Source: Arthrobacter sp. PAMC25564
GTDB taxonomy: Bacteria; Actinomycetota; Actinomycetes; Actinomycetales; Micrococcaceae
NCBI RefSeq assembly: GCF_004798705.1
Contig: NZ_CP039290.1
Span: forward strand, 3,596,001-3,660,000
Reading direction: 5' to 3'
Length of the DNA stretch: 64,000 bases
Below the pieces are notes generated by a model. The model was not told where the DNA came from. It saw only the letters and a program-made list of their open reading frames with translations, and did not search any database. Shown here piece after piece: positions 53,334 to 62,304 of this stretch (the first letter of the stretch is position 1; every line of letters starts with the position of its first letter). The position numbers and the translations under genes are program-made.

Positions 53334-54665
53334 CTAGACCACGATCCGCAGCGGCTCCTCCAGGATCGAGGTGAGGTCCCGCAGGAACGCCGCCCCGGAA
53401 GCCCCATTGAGCACCCGGTGGTCCACGGTCATCGTGAGCTTGATGGCGGAGCGGGTGCCGAGCTGGCCGTCCCGCACCACCGCCTCCTGCACGGCGGATC
53501 CCACGGCCAGGATCGCGGCCTCGGGCGGGTTGATGATGGCCGTGAAGTTGTCGATGCCGAACATTCCCAGATTGCTGATGGTGAACGTGCCGCCCTTGAA
53601 CTCCGCCGGGGCGAGTTTTCCTTCGCGGGCGCGGGTCGCAAGTTCCTTGGCCTCGGCAGCGATCTGCCCCACCGATTTGCGGTCCGCGTCCCGGATCACC
53701 GGAACAATGAGCCCGGTTTCGAGGGCGACGGCGATGCCCACATGGACGCCGCCCCGCCTGATGATCTTGTTGCCGCCCCAGGATGAGTTGACCTCGGGAT
53801 GGAGCCGCAGCGCCACGGCGGAGGCCCGGACCAGCAGGTCCGTCACGCTTAACTTGACGCCGGCGCCGGCGAGCCGCTGGTTGATCTCCGCCCGGAAGGC
53901 GAGCAGCCGGTCCGCATCCACGACGGCGGTCAGGCAGAAGGTGGGCACCGCAGCACTTTCTGACAACCGCTCGGCGGTGATCCGCTGATTCGCGTTCAGC
54001 GGCAGCTCGACGTCGGTCCCGCCCGCCGGCATGGGAGCCGTCGCAGGAGCCGTGACCGCCGCCGGGGCCGATGCGGCGGCAGCCGCTGGTGCCCCTGACG
54101 GTGGTTGCTCCGCCGGGTGCCCTTCGGTTCCTTCTGCGGCGTGGACGGCATCCTCGACGTCTGCGCGGACGATTCGCCCGCCGGGGCCCGTGCCCTTGAT
54201 CGCGGCAAGGTCAAGGTGATGCTCGCGGGCGATCCGACGGGCCAGCGGGGAGCGCAGCACCCGTTCGGGCGGTTCACTCTCCGGCCCGCTCCGCGGCACC
54301 CCCGCGCCGGGTACCGGCGGAGGGCCGGCAGGTGCCGGCGGTGCGAGGCTGCCCGGCGCCTCAGCCGGGGACGGGCGTGGCTCAGCAGCCGGTGCTGTGC
54401 CTGGCTCCGCCGCCGGTGCCGCCGTGCCGGAACCGTCGCCGATGACGGCGATCCGAAGGCCGATCTTGACCGTCTCGCCTTCGGGAACCAGGAGCTGCTC
54501 GAGGACCCCCTCCTCGTAGGCCTCCAGGTCCATGGTGGTCTTGTCGGTGTCGATCTCGGCCAGGACGTCTCCCTTGTGGACCCGGTCCCCCACCTTCATC
54601 AGCCAACGGCTGACCACGCCTTCCTCCATGGTGTCGGACAATCTCGGCATCATCACATCCGTCAT
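53334..54665 (-). CDS. 2-oxoacid dehydrogenase complex E2 (dihydrolipoamide acyltransferase)
   Basis: 443 residues. Order: lipoyl domain with lipoyl Lys about residue 42 (EIDTDKTTMDLEAYEEG), Ala/Pro-rich linker, E3/E1-binding domain (LRSPLARRIAREHHLDLAAIKGTGPGGRI), second linker, catalytic domain. The active-site motif reads DHRVLNGASG: His416 is present, but the usual Asp of the HxxxDG motif is Asn420. It follows E1 beta by 9 bases. No E3 gene is in the window. The acyl group could be acetyl or branched-chain. Confidence 0.93.
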   Translation of the reverse strand: MTDVMMPRLSDTMEEGVVSRWLMKVGDRVHKGDVLAEIDTDKTTMDLEAYEEGVLEQLLVPEGETVKIGLRIAVIGDGSGTAAPAAEPGTAPAAEPRPSPAEAPGSLAPPAPAGPPPVPGAGVPRSGPESEPPERVLRSPLARRIAREHHLDLAAIKGTGPGGRIVRADVEDAVHAAEGTEGHPAEQPPSGAPAAAAASAPAAVTAPATAPMPAGGTDVELPLNANQRITAERLSESAAVPTFCLTAVVDADRLLAFRAEINQRLAGAGVKLSVTDLLVRASAVALRLHPEVNSSWGGNKIIRRGGVHVGIAVALETGLIVPVIRDADRKSVGQIAAEAKELATRAREGKLAPAEFKGGTFTISNLGMFGIDNFTAIINPPEAAILAVGSAVQEAVVRDGQLGTRSAIKLTMTVDHRVLNGASGAAFLRDLTSILEEPLRIVV

Positions 54666-54674
54666 GGCGATCTC

Positions 54675-55667
54675 CTATCGGCCGAACCGTGTGGCATCGA
54701 GGACCTCGCGGATGACCTTTGATAAGGCAGCGCCGTCCGGCAGCGAGGCCAGTTCGAGGGGCTTGGAATACGGCAGCGGTATCTCAGCGGCGGCCACCCG
54801 GCGCACCGGTGCGTCCAGATAGTCAAAGGCGCCTTCCTGCACCGACGCGGCCACTTCGGCCCCGATCCCGTAGCTGAGCCAGTCGTCTTCCAGCACGACG
54901 GCGCGGCTGGTCTTCCGCACCGACTCGCAGAAGGTCCTCCGGTCCAGCGGGCGCAGGCTGCGCAGGTCGACAACCTCGATGGACACCCCGTCCTTGGCGA
55001 ATTCAGCGGCGACCTCCAGGGCAATCCTGACGCCGCGCGAATAGGTGATTACGGTGAGGTCGTTCCCCTCACGGGGCACCGCGGCGGTGCCGATCTCGGC
55101 AAGCTGCTCGCCGTCGGGTACTTCCCCCTTGGTGTTGTATAGGCTCAGGTTCTCCAGCACCAGCACCGGGTCGTCGTCACGGATGGCCGCGGTGAGCAGT
55201 GACTTGGCGTCCGCGGGGTTGGAGGGTGCCACGACCTTGAGGCCCGGCACATGGGCGTACCAGACCTCAAGGTTCTGGGAGTGTGTGGCGGCCAGCTGCT
55301 GGCCGCCGCCGCCGGGGGTCCGGATGACCATCGGGATGGATGACTGGCCGCCGAACATTGCGTGGATCTTGGCCGCATGGTTCACGATCTGGTCCAGCGC
55401 CAGCAGGCTGAAGTTGATCGTCATGAATTCCACGACCGGCCGGAGGCCCAGCATGGCTGCGCCGATAGCAACGCCGGCGAAGCCTTCCTCGGCGATGGGG
55501 GTGTCCCGGACCCGCATCGGGCCAAATTCCGCGAGCAGCCCGGCGGTGATTTTGTAGGATCCTTCGAAGATTCCGATCTCCTCGCCGATAAGGAAGACGT
55601 TCTCATCCCGTTGCATCTCGGACCGCAAGGTATCGTGCAGTGCCTGCCGGTAGCTGATCTCGGCCAC
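54675..55667 (-). CDS. 2-oxoacid dehydrogenase E1 component, beta subunit
   Basis: 330 residues of the transketolase-like family. Seen: EISYRQALHDTLRSEMQRDENVFLIGE, the RVRDTPIAEEGFAGVAIGAAMLG strand, FMTINFSLLALDQIVNHAAK, and the C-terminal domain VEVVDLRSLRPLDRRTF. With E1 alpha it decarboxylates a 2-oxoacid using thiamine diphosphate. The gene lies between E1 alpha and E2, 27 and 9 bases away. The motifs are of the pyruvate/acetoin type more than the branched-chain type. Confidence 0.93.
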   Translation of the reverse strand: MAEISYRQALHDTLRSEMQRDENVFLIGEEIGIFEGSYKITAGLLAEFGPMRVRDTPIAEEGFAGVAIGAAMLGLRPVVEFMTINFSLLALDQIVNHAAKIHAMFGGQSSIPMVIRTPGGGGQQLAATHSQNLEVWYAHVPGLKVVAPSNPADAKSLLTAAIRDDDPVLVLENLSLYNTKGEVPDGEQLAEIGTAAVPREGNDLTVITYSRGVRIALEVAAEFAKDGVSIEVVDLRSLRPLDRRTFCESVRKTSRAVVLEDDWLSYGIGAEVAASVQEGAFDYLDAPVRRVAAAEIPLPYSKPLELASLPDGAALSKVIREVLDATRFGR

Positions 55668-55694
55668 GTGGGCTCCTTGTCCTGGTGCGGCTGG

Positions 55695-56777
55695 CTAGAG
55701 GGTGATGACGGGGTCGCCCGGGAGTTGGTGCGGCGCGTTCGGCACCTTCGTGGCGTAGGCGTTGCCGAACAGCCCGGAAAGTTGGGGGAAGGGAGCGGCG
55801 TCCGCGAAGGCAACCGCCGCGTCGACTATCTCTTCGGCCTCGGCTTCGATTGCCTTGGCCTGGTCCTCCGCCATGATGCCCTCCTGAAGCAGCTGGACCC
55901 TGAACGCGGGCAATGGATCATGGACTTTGAGTTCCGCGACTTCAGCTTTGGTCCGGTAGCGGGCCGGGTCGACGACGGAGTGCCCCTTGAGCCGGTAGCT
56001 GATTGTCTCCAGCAGGTAGGGCTGCCGTTCTTCCCTGGCCAGCCGGAGTGCTTCCTCGGCAGCCTTCCGGACGGCGACAGGGTCATTGCCGTCCACGCGT
56101 TGGCTCGGCATCCGGTAGGCGGACCCCCGTTTGTAGAGCAGTGGTTCAGCGGAGGAATGCTCCACCGTGGTACCCATGCCCAGGCCGTTGTCGATGATGA
56201 CGTAGACGATCGGAAGTTTCCACAGTGCCGCGATGTTCAGGGACTCGTGGAAGGCGCCGATGGCCGTCGTCCCGTCCCCGAGGAGGCACATCACGGCTTC
56301 GGCGTCCGGCCCCGGCTCCTGGCGGTAGGCAAGCGCGTAGGCGGCGCCGGTGGCAGGGGGAATCTGTCCGCCCACGATCCCGTAGCCCCCCATAAGCCTC
56401 GCGCCGACGTCGAACAGGTGCATGGATCCGCCCCATCCGCCGGAGACGCCGTCGGCCTTGCCGAAGAGTTCTGCCATGACGCGCCCGGGGTCCAGTCCCC
56501 GCATGAGCGCGTAGCCGTGGACGCGGTAGTTCGCGTAGAGGTAGTCGGTCTTTCGGAGGGCGGCCATGAGGCCCACGACTGTCGCTTCCTCACCCAGGTT
56601 CAGGTGGCAGTAGCCGCCGATCTTCGCTTTCTTGTACATCTCCTCGGCGCGAAGCTCGAAGTTGCGGATGAGCGACATGCGCCGGTAATACTCCCACAGA
56701 ACGTCGGCCTGGGCTCCGCCTTCACTTTGGTTTTCAGTTGCGGGCGGTTGCTGGGCGGTTCCGGATTTCCTGACCAT
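55695..56777 (-). CDS. 2-oxoacid dehydrogenase E1 component, alpha subunit (pyruvate type likely)
   Basis: 360 residues. The thiamine-diphosphate motif starts at LLGDGTTAIGAFHESLNIAALW and ends at VIIDNGLGMGT; the usual Asn-Asn is Asp-Asn here. The phosphorylation-loop region is SYRLKGHSVVDPARYRTK, the pyruvate dehydrogenase pattern. Many actinobacteria use a single-chain AceE for pyruvate, so a two-chain set may serve acetoin or another 2-oxoacid; the symbol is left open. TAGGAT (56817-56822, minus strand) may be the promoter -10, giving a short leader. Confidence 0.92.
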   Translation of the reverse strand: MVRKSGTAQQPPATENQSEGGAQADVLWEYYRRMSLIRNFELRAEEMYKKAKIGGYCHLNLGEEATVVGLMAALRKTDYLYANYRVHGYALMRGLDPGRVMAELFGKADGVSGGWGGSMHLFDVGARLMGGYGIVGGQIPPATGAAYALAYRQEPGPDAEAVMCLLGDGTTAIGAFHESLNIAALWKLPIVYVIIDNGLGMGTTVEHSSAEPLLYKRGSAYRMPSQRVDGNDPVAVRKAAEEALRLAREERQPYLLETISYRLKGHSVVDPARYRTKAEVAELKVHDPLPAFRVQLLQEGIMAEDQAKAIEAEAEEIVDAAVAFADAAPFPQLSGLFGNAYATKVPNAPHQLPGDPVITL

Positions 56778-56890
56778 TGGATCCCATCCTCGATGGAAGC
56801 GGTGCCACTACGAAGGATCCTAGTGCTGGACGAGGCCGGCCCGCCAGAGCCCGATTCCGCCTTCCCGCCCGGTTGCTTTCCTCCGGACAC

Positions 56891-56933
56891 GGAAATGCCC
56901 GGCGTGTTCAGCGGACACACCGGGCATTTCCGG
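56891..56933 (-). terminator. hairpin terminator after the MHS transporter
   Basis: CGGAAATGCCCGG and CCGGGCATTTCCG pair perfectly, with a small inner stem (GTGT/ACAC). It starts 20 bases beyond the transporter stop and precedes the E1 alpha promoter region. Confidence 0.8.
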
Positions 56934-56952
56934 TTGAAACCGGGACGGAACG

Positions 56953-58362
56953 TCAGACCATGTTGTTCTCGTAGTCGAGATCCTTGGTTTCCTTGCTCAG
57001 GAACAGGGCGATCAGGGTCAGCACGGACATGACGGTCAGATAGAGGCCCACGAGTACCGGGCTGCCCTTGGCCAGTTCCCAGAGCCACACGGCGATGAAC
57101 GGGGCCACGGCTGCGCCCAGGATGCTGGACACGTTGTAGCTGATGGCGGAGCCGGTGTACCGGACGTTGGTGGGGAACAGCTCCGGCAGGATTGCGCCCA
57201 TGGGTCCGAAGGTCAGGCCCATCAGGGAGAATCCGAGGATCAGCAGGGACATGGTGCCCACGAAGCCGCCGCCGAACAGCGGGACGAACAGCAGACCGAA
57301 GACGAAGATGCCGGCGGTCACGGTGAGGAGCATCTTGCGGCGGCCAAACTTCTCCGCCAGTGGGCCGGACACCAGGGTGAAGATCCCGAAGAAGACGACG
57401 CCGGCAATGAGCATCCAGAGGAAGTCGTTGCGGGTGTAACCCAGGCCCGGGACGAAGGCAGCAGCTGCTGCGTCCGTCATCGGCTTGCCCGCCTTGACGG
57501 CTGCTGCCTGCGCGCCGGCCAGCGTGGGCTTGGTGCCGTAGGTCAGCGTGAACGTGGTCATCAGGTAGAAGAGCACGTACGTGGCCAGCATGATGAACGT
57601 GCCCAGGATGAGCGGACGCCAGCTGGTCTTGAAGACCCGTGCCACCGGCAGCTTGGCGACCTCGTTGGATTCGAGGACCTTCGTGAAGGCGGGCGTTTCG
57701 ATCAGCTTGAGGCGGACGTAGAGGCCGATGATCACCATGACGGCGCTGACGAGGAACGGCACGCGCCAGCCCCAATCCATGAAGGCCTCCGGCGTCAGGG
57801 TGTAGCTGAAGACCAGGAAGATCACGTTGGCGATGATGAAGCCGATCGGCGCACCGAGCTGCGGGAACGTGCCGTAGACGGCTCGCTTGTTCGCCGGGGC
57901 ATTCTCAGTGGCGAGCAGGGCCGCGCCGCTCCATTCGCCGCCGAGGGCGAGTCCCTGGGCAAAGCGCATCACGACGAGCAGCGCCGGAGCCCAGAAGGTC
58001 CAGCCCGGGACGAGCGCCGTCGGGAGGCAGCCGATCAGGAAGGTGGCGATTCCCATGGTCAGCAGGGAGGCCACGAGCGTGCCCTTGCGGCCGAACTTGT
58101 CACCGAAGTGGCCGAAGACGATGGAGCCGAGCGGACGGGCGACGAATGCGACGCCGAAGACTGCGAAAGAGCTCAGCAGCTGGGTGGTTTCATTCTGCCC
58201 CGGGAAGAACAGCTTCGGAAAGACCAGCACAGCGGCGGTGGCATACACGTAGAAGTCATAGAACTCGACGGTGGTGCCGATCAGGCTGGCGACGATCACG
58301 CGGCCGCGCGAGTTCACCTTTTTGGCGGACCCATGCTCCGCGGAGGTTGCAGTGGATGACAT
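56953..58362 (-). CDS. MFS transporter, metabolite:H+ symporter (MHS) family
   Basis: 469 residues with 12 membrane segments. MHS marks: VIVASLIGTTVEFYDFYVYATAA, GHFGDKFGRKGTLVASLL and RFAQGLALGGEWSGAALLATENAP. The loop between helices 7 and 8 is long and Ala/Lys-rich (about 275-310). Substrates in the family include shikimate, proline/betaine and dicarboxylates; none can be picked. It is transcribed away from narK across a 302-base region. Confidence 0.9.
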   Translation of the reverse strand: MSSTATSAEHGSAKKVNSRGRVIVASLIGTTVEFYDFYVYATAAVLVFPKLFFPGQNETTQLLSSFAVFGVAFVARPLGSIVFGHFGDKFGRKGTLVASLLTMGIATFLIGCLPTALVPGWTFWAPALLVVMRFAQGLALGGEWSGAALLATENAPANKRAVYGTFPQLGAPIGFIIANVIFLVFSYTLTPEAFMDWGWRVPFLVSAVMVIIGLYVRLKLIETPAFTKVLESNEVAKLPVARVFKTSWRPLILGTFIMLATYVLFYLMTTFTLTYGTKPTLAGAQAAAVKAGKPMTDAAAAAFVPGLGYTRNDFLWMLIAGVVFFGIFTLVSGPLAEKFGRRKMLLTVTAGIFVFGLLFVPLFGGGFVGTMSLLILGFSLMGLTFGPMGAILPELFPTNVRYTGSAISYNVSSILGAAVAPFIAVWLWELAKGSPVLVGLYLTVMSVLTLIALFLSKETKDLDYENNMV

Positions 58363-58664
58363 GTAGTAGCGCTTTCATGAGGACCGGACGGATATTCCCC
58401 AAAAGCCCGTTGCCCGGGCCGCCCGGATAAGGATACGTATGCTTACATATTAGTTCCCGACGTCCACTCAATGGACAAACGTTCCATTATCTGGACATTC
58501 CCGTTCGTCTCACGTGTTGGTCGTCACACTGCGCCTCCCTCCGATCCTCACACCGCCATATTGGCGCCGATAGGCAAACGTCACAGCACGTTAACAAACG
58601 GCGACGGTCCCGGAAACGCCGCAACCCTAGCTTGGAAGGACTACATTCCAAGGAGGCCTCCCCC
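58363..58664. other. 302-base divergent regulatory region between the MHS transporter and narK
   Basis: No gene is seen here. It holds AATGGACAAACGTTCCATT (58470-58488, 6-base inverted arms) followed by CTGGACATT, possibly a repressor site for the transporter. TAGCTT (58628-58633) may be the -10 of narK. The part from 58440 to 58600 is clearly more AT-rich than the flanking genes. A GTCAC-n6-TTAAC pattern at 58580-58595 weakly recalls a GlnR half-box. Confidence 0.5.
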
Positions 58665-60080
58665 GTGACTGCTGAACGCACCGCCGATGTCCGCGACACC
58701 CGTGCCGCCGATGCCCTGACCCTTGACGCACCCGTCCTCGAGCACCGTCCCGGCCGCTGGATCGCCAATTGGGACGCCGAGAACAAGGAGCAGTGGGAAT
58801 CCACCGGCCGCTCCATCGCCCGGCGCAACCTGAACTGGTCCATCTTCGCGGAGTTCCTGGGCTTCGTCGTCTGGCAGCTGTGGTCGATCGTGGTGGTCCA
58901 GCTCCCCGGCGCCGGTTTCAAGTTCTCCACCTCGGAGATCTTCTGGCTGATCTCCATGCCGAGCCTGGTCGGCGCCACCCTCCGGATCCCCTACACCTTC
59001 ATGGTCCCCCGCTTCGGCGGCCGCAACTGGACCATCGTCTCCGCCCTGCTTCTGCTGATCCCGTCCATCGGGCTCGCGCTGTGCGTCTCCAACCCGGGCA
59101 CGCCGTTCGGCATCATGCTGTTGGTGGCGGGCCTGGCCGGCTTTGGTGGCGGCAACTTCGCCAGCTCGATGGCGAACATCACCTTCTTCTACCCCGCACG
59201 GGAAAAGGGCTGGGCGCTGGGCCTCAACGCCGCGGGCGGCAACCTCGGTGCCGCCGTCGCCCAGCTGGCCGTTCCCATCGTCATCACCCTGCTGGCCGCC
59301 GGTTCGGTGAACCTGCCGATGGCAGGGCTGATGTGGGTCCCGCTCATCCTGCTTGCCGCATTCGGTGCATGGAAGTACATGAACAACCTCACCAGCGCCA
59401 AGGGTGACGTCGCGGGCTCGCTGGCCGCGCTCAAGGAACCCCACCTGTGGATCATGGCGCTGCTGTACATCGGCACCTTCGGCTCCTTCATCGGCTTCGC
59501 CGGCGTCTTTCCCAAGCTCATCAAGGACTACTTCCCGGCGTTCTCCTCGATCGGAGTCGGCACCGTGGCCCTGTCACTGGCCTTCCTCGGCCCGCTGGTC
59601 GGATCGCTGGCCCGCCCCTACGGCGGCCGCCTGGCGGACCGGATGGGCGGGGCACGCATGACCGTGGCCGCCTTCGCCGCGATGGCCGCCATCACACTGA
59701 CCATGATCTGGACCCTGCCGCTGAAGAACTTCTGGCTCTTCCTGGTCCTCTTCCTGCTCCTCTTCACCGCCAGCGGCTTCGGGAACGGTGCCACGTACCG
59801 GATGATCCCGGTCATCTTCGCCACCTCCAGCCGGGCGGCCCGCTCCGGCGCCAGCCCGGTAGCCACCCAGCGGCTCGCGTCCTCGGCGCTCGGCCTGATC
59901 TCGGCCATCGGCGCATACGGCGGCTTCGTGATCCCGCAGGTCCTGAACGCCTCCAACACCGCCAGCGGCACGTACACCCCGGCGTTCTACGGCTTCGTCG
60001 GGGCGTATGTCCTGATGCTGGCCGTCTGCTGGGCCTGCTACATCCGGCCAGCCAACCGCAACGGAAATGGACACGTCTGA
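58665..60080 (+). CDS. narK: nitrate/nitrite transporter (NNP family)
   Basis: 471 residues from GTG 58665 (AAGGAGG 8 bases upstream). Twelve membrane segments after a hydrophilic N-terminus of about 55 residues. The nitrate signature AGFGGGNFASSMANITFFYP and the second one, ASGFGNGATYRMIP, are both present, as are arginines in the equivalent helices. It imports nitrate and/or exports nitrite. The nitrate reductase gene starts 1 base after its stop, so this is an assimilation operon. Confidence 0.93.
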   Translation: MTAERTADVRDTRAADALTLDAPVLEHRPGRWIANWDAENKEQWESTGRSIARRNLNWSIFAEFLGFVVWQLWSIVVVQLPGAGFKFSTSEIFWLISMPSLVGATLRIPYTFMVPRFGGRNWTIVSALLLLIPSIGLALCVSNPGTPFGIMLLVAGLAGFGGGNFASSMANITFFYPAREKGWALGLNAAGGNLGAAVAQLAVPIVITLLAAGSVNLPMAGLMWVPLILLAAFGAWKYMNNLTSAKGDVAGSLAALKEPHLWIMALLYIGTFGSFIGFAGVFPKLIKDYFPAFSSIGVGTVALSLAFLGPLVGSLARPYGGRLADRMGGARMTVAAFAAMAAITLTMIWTLPLKNFWLFLVLFLLLFTASGFGNGATYRMIPVIFATSSRAARSGASPVATQRLASSALGLISAIGAYGGFVIPQVLNASNTASGTYTPAFYGFVGAYVLMLAVCWACYIRPANRNGNGHV

Positions 60081-60081
60081 C

Positions 60082-62304
60082 ATGACCAACAGCGCCGACA
60101 CGCACTGCCCCTACTGCGCCCTGCAGTGCGCCATGACGCTGACGTCACCAGCGGTTCTGACCCCGGCTCCGCAGCCGGGGTCCGAACCTGTGCAGGCCAC
60201 CAGGGACGCCTCCCTCCCGGACGCGCCCCTCGCCGTGTCCGGCCGCGACTTCACCACCAACCGCGGCGGCCTGTGCCGCAAGGGCTGGACCTCGGCGTCG
60301 CTGCTGAACCACCCCGGCCGCGTCACGGAACCGCTGCTCAAGGGCTCCGACGGCGTCCACCGCCCGGTCAGCTGGGATGAGGCCCTGATGCTGATCACCG
60401 CCGCGGTAAAGGAAACCCGGGCCCGGTACGGGGTCGACGCCGTCGGCGTGTTCGGCGGGGGCGGGCTCACCAATGAGAAGGCCTACCAGCTGGGCAAGTT
60501 TGCCCGGCTGGCCCTGGGCACCTCGCGGATCGACTACAACGGCCGGTTCTGCATGTCCTCGGCTGCCGCGGCAGGGATGCGCGCCTTCGGCCTGGACCGG
60601 GGCCTGCCGTTCCCGCTGGAGGACCTCGACGCCGCCAGCACCATCCTGATGCTCGGCTCCAACGTCGCCGAGACCATGCCGCCGTTCGTGCAGCACCTCC
60701 AGGGTGCGCGCGACGCCGGCGGCCTGATTGTGGTGGACCCCCGCCGCTCCGCCACCGCGGCGAACACGACCGACGGCGGCGGCCTGCACCTGCAGCCGCT
60801 GCCCGGCACCGACCTCGCCCTCCTGCTGGGCCTCGCCCACGTGGTCATCCACGAGGGCCTGGCGGACACGGAGTACATCGCATCGCGCACCACCGGCTAC
60901 GCGGCCCTGGTCCGCAGCGTCGCCCCCTACTGGCCCGAGCGTGTCCAGTCCCTCACCGGGGTTCCCGCCGGGCTGATCCGGGATACCGCCCGGCGGCTGG
61001 CCGACGGCGCCCGCCAGGGCGGCAGCTATATTCTCACCGGCCGCGGCGTGGAACAGCATGTGGACGGCACGGACACCGCGACCGCCGCCATCAACCTCGC
61101 CCTGCTGCTGGGCCTGCCCGGTTCCGCGCGCAGCGGCTACGGCACGCTGACGGGCCAGGGCAACGGCCAGGGCGGGCGTGAACACGGCCAGAAGGCGGAC
61201 CAGCTCCCGGGCTACCGCAAGATCACCGACCCCGCCGCCCGCGCGCACATGGCCAAAGTCTGGGGCGTCCCGGAGGCACTGATCCCCGGACCCGGCGTCC
61301 CCGCCGTCGAACTGCTGCAATCCCTGGGAAAGCCCGACGGCGTCCGCTGCCTCTTCGTGCACGGCGCCAACGTGGCGGTCTCCGCGCCGGACGCGAATGC
61401 CGTGATCGAGGGCCTGCGCAGCCTGGACTTCCTGGTGGTCTGCGACTTCTTCCTGTCCGAGACCGCGGCCGAGGCGGACCTGATCCTGCCGGTCACCCAG
61501 TGGGCCGAGGAGGAAGGCACCCTGACCAACCTCGAGGGCCGGGTGCTCCGCCGCCGCCGGGCCCTCGCTCCCCCGCCCGGGGTGCGCAGCGAGCTGTGGA
61601 TCATGACCCGGCTCGCCCAGGCCCTGGACGCGCCGTCGACGTTCAGCGAGGACCCGGAAACCGTGTTCGAAGAACTCCGGATCGCGTCCTCCGGCGGCCT
61701 CGCCGACTACTCCGGGATCGACTACGCCATGCTGGACCGCGGCGAGGCGGCCTACTGGCCCTATCCCGCGGGCAGCACCGGCACGCCGCGGCTGTTCCTG
61801 GACGCGTTTGCCCACGCCGGCGGGCGGGCCGTGTTCACTCCGGTGGCGCCGCGCCGTCGTGCTGTTTCTTCGGCTTCCGCCGGCCCTGCGTCCGCAGACC
61901 GCGCCGGCACGCCGATGACCCTCATCACCGGACGGCTGATGGAGCACTACCAGTCCGGCGCGCAGACCCGCCGGGTGGCCGCGCTCATGGCCGCGCAGCC
62001 GGAGGCCCGGCTGCAGATCCACCCGGCGGCCGCCGCCGCGCAGGGCATCGCCGAGGGCGACGTCATCTCGATTTCCAACGCGCGCGGCGAGGTTTCCTGC
62101 CGCGCCGCGCTGAGCACGGACATCCGGCCCGAGACGGTGTTCCTGCCGTTCCACTTCCCGGAACTGGAGAGCGCCAACCGCCTCACCGAGGCAGCCACGG
62201 ACCCGATATCCGGAATGCCGGAGTTCAAGACCAGCAAGGTCTGGATCCGTCCCGCCGCCGCCAATCTCCGCGACGATGAACTGCAAAAGGAAGGTGCGTC
62301 ATGA
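60082..62304 (+). CDS. nasA: assimilatory nitrate reductase, molybdopterin catalytic subunit
   Basis: 740 residues from ATG 60082 (in-frame ATG 60067 overlaps narK). N-terminal [4Fe-4S] cysteines: HCPYCALQCAM and, further on, GGLCRKGW. The Mo-bis-MGD domain has YNGRFCMSSAAAAGMRAFG, with the probable Mo-ligand Cys, and LGSNVAETMPP. The MopB-type C-terminal domain has LITGRLMEHYQSGAQTRR. Cytoplasmic, no Tat signal, as in Nas-type enzymes. Electrons are probably supplied by the next gene, whose start overlaps the stop (ATGA). A BFD-type C-terminal domain found in some NasA proteins is absent here and is carried by that partner instead. Confidence 0.9.
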   Translation: MTNSADTHCPYCALQCAMTLTSPAVLTPAPQPGSEPVQATRDASLPDAPLAVSGRDFTTNRGGLCRKGWTSASLLNHPGRVTEPLLKGSDGVHRPVSWDEALMLITAAVKETRARYGVDAVGVFGGGGLTNEKAYQLGKFARLALGTSRIDYNGRFCMSSAAAAGMRAFGLDRGLPFPLEDLDAASTILMLGSNVAETMPPFVQHLQGARDAGGLIVVDPRRSATAANTTDGGGLHLQPLPGTDLALLLGLAHVVIHEGLADTEYIASRTTGYAALVRSVAPYWPERVQSLTGVPAGLIRDTARRLADGARQGGSYILTGRGVEQHVDGTDTATAAINLALLLGLPGSARSGYGTLTGQGNGQGGREHGQKADQLPGYRKITDPAARAHMAKVWGVPEALIPGPGVPAVELLQSLGKPDGVRCLFVHGANVAVSAPDANAVIEGLRSLDFLVVCDFFLSETAAEADLILPVTQWAEEEGTLTNLEGRVLRRRRALAPPPGVRSELWIMTRLAQALDAPSTFSEDPETVFEELRIASSGGLADYSGIDYAMLDRGEAAYWPYPAGSTGTPRLFLDAFAHAGGRAVFTPVAPRRRAVSSASAGPASADRAGTPMTLITGRLMEHYQSGAQTRRVAALMAAQPEARLQIHPAAAAAQGIAEGDVISISNARGEVSCRAALSTDIRPETVFLPFHFPELESANRLTEAATDPISGMPEFKTSKVWIRPAAANLRDDELQKEGAS

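Noticed and set aside
55695..56777. Branched-chain 2-oxoacid dehydrogenase E1 alpha
   Set aside because: The motif around YRLKGHSVVDPARYRTK and the general layout are closer to the pyruvate type; branched-chain biosynthesis or bkd-associated regulators are not nearby. It is left as the general 2-oxoacid type.
58580..58595. GlnR-like box (GTCAC-n6-TTAAC) upstream of narK
   Set aside because: Only one poorly matching site pair (GlnR sites normally end in GAAAC) and no second half-box at the right distance. It is kept only as a remark under the intergenic region.
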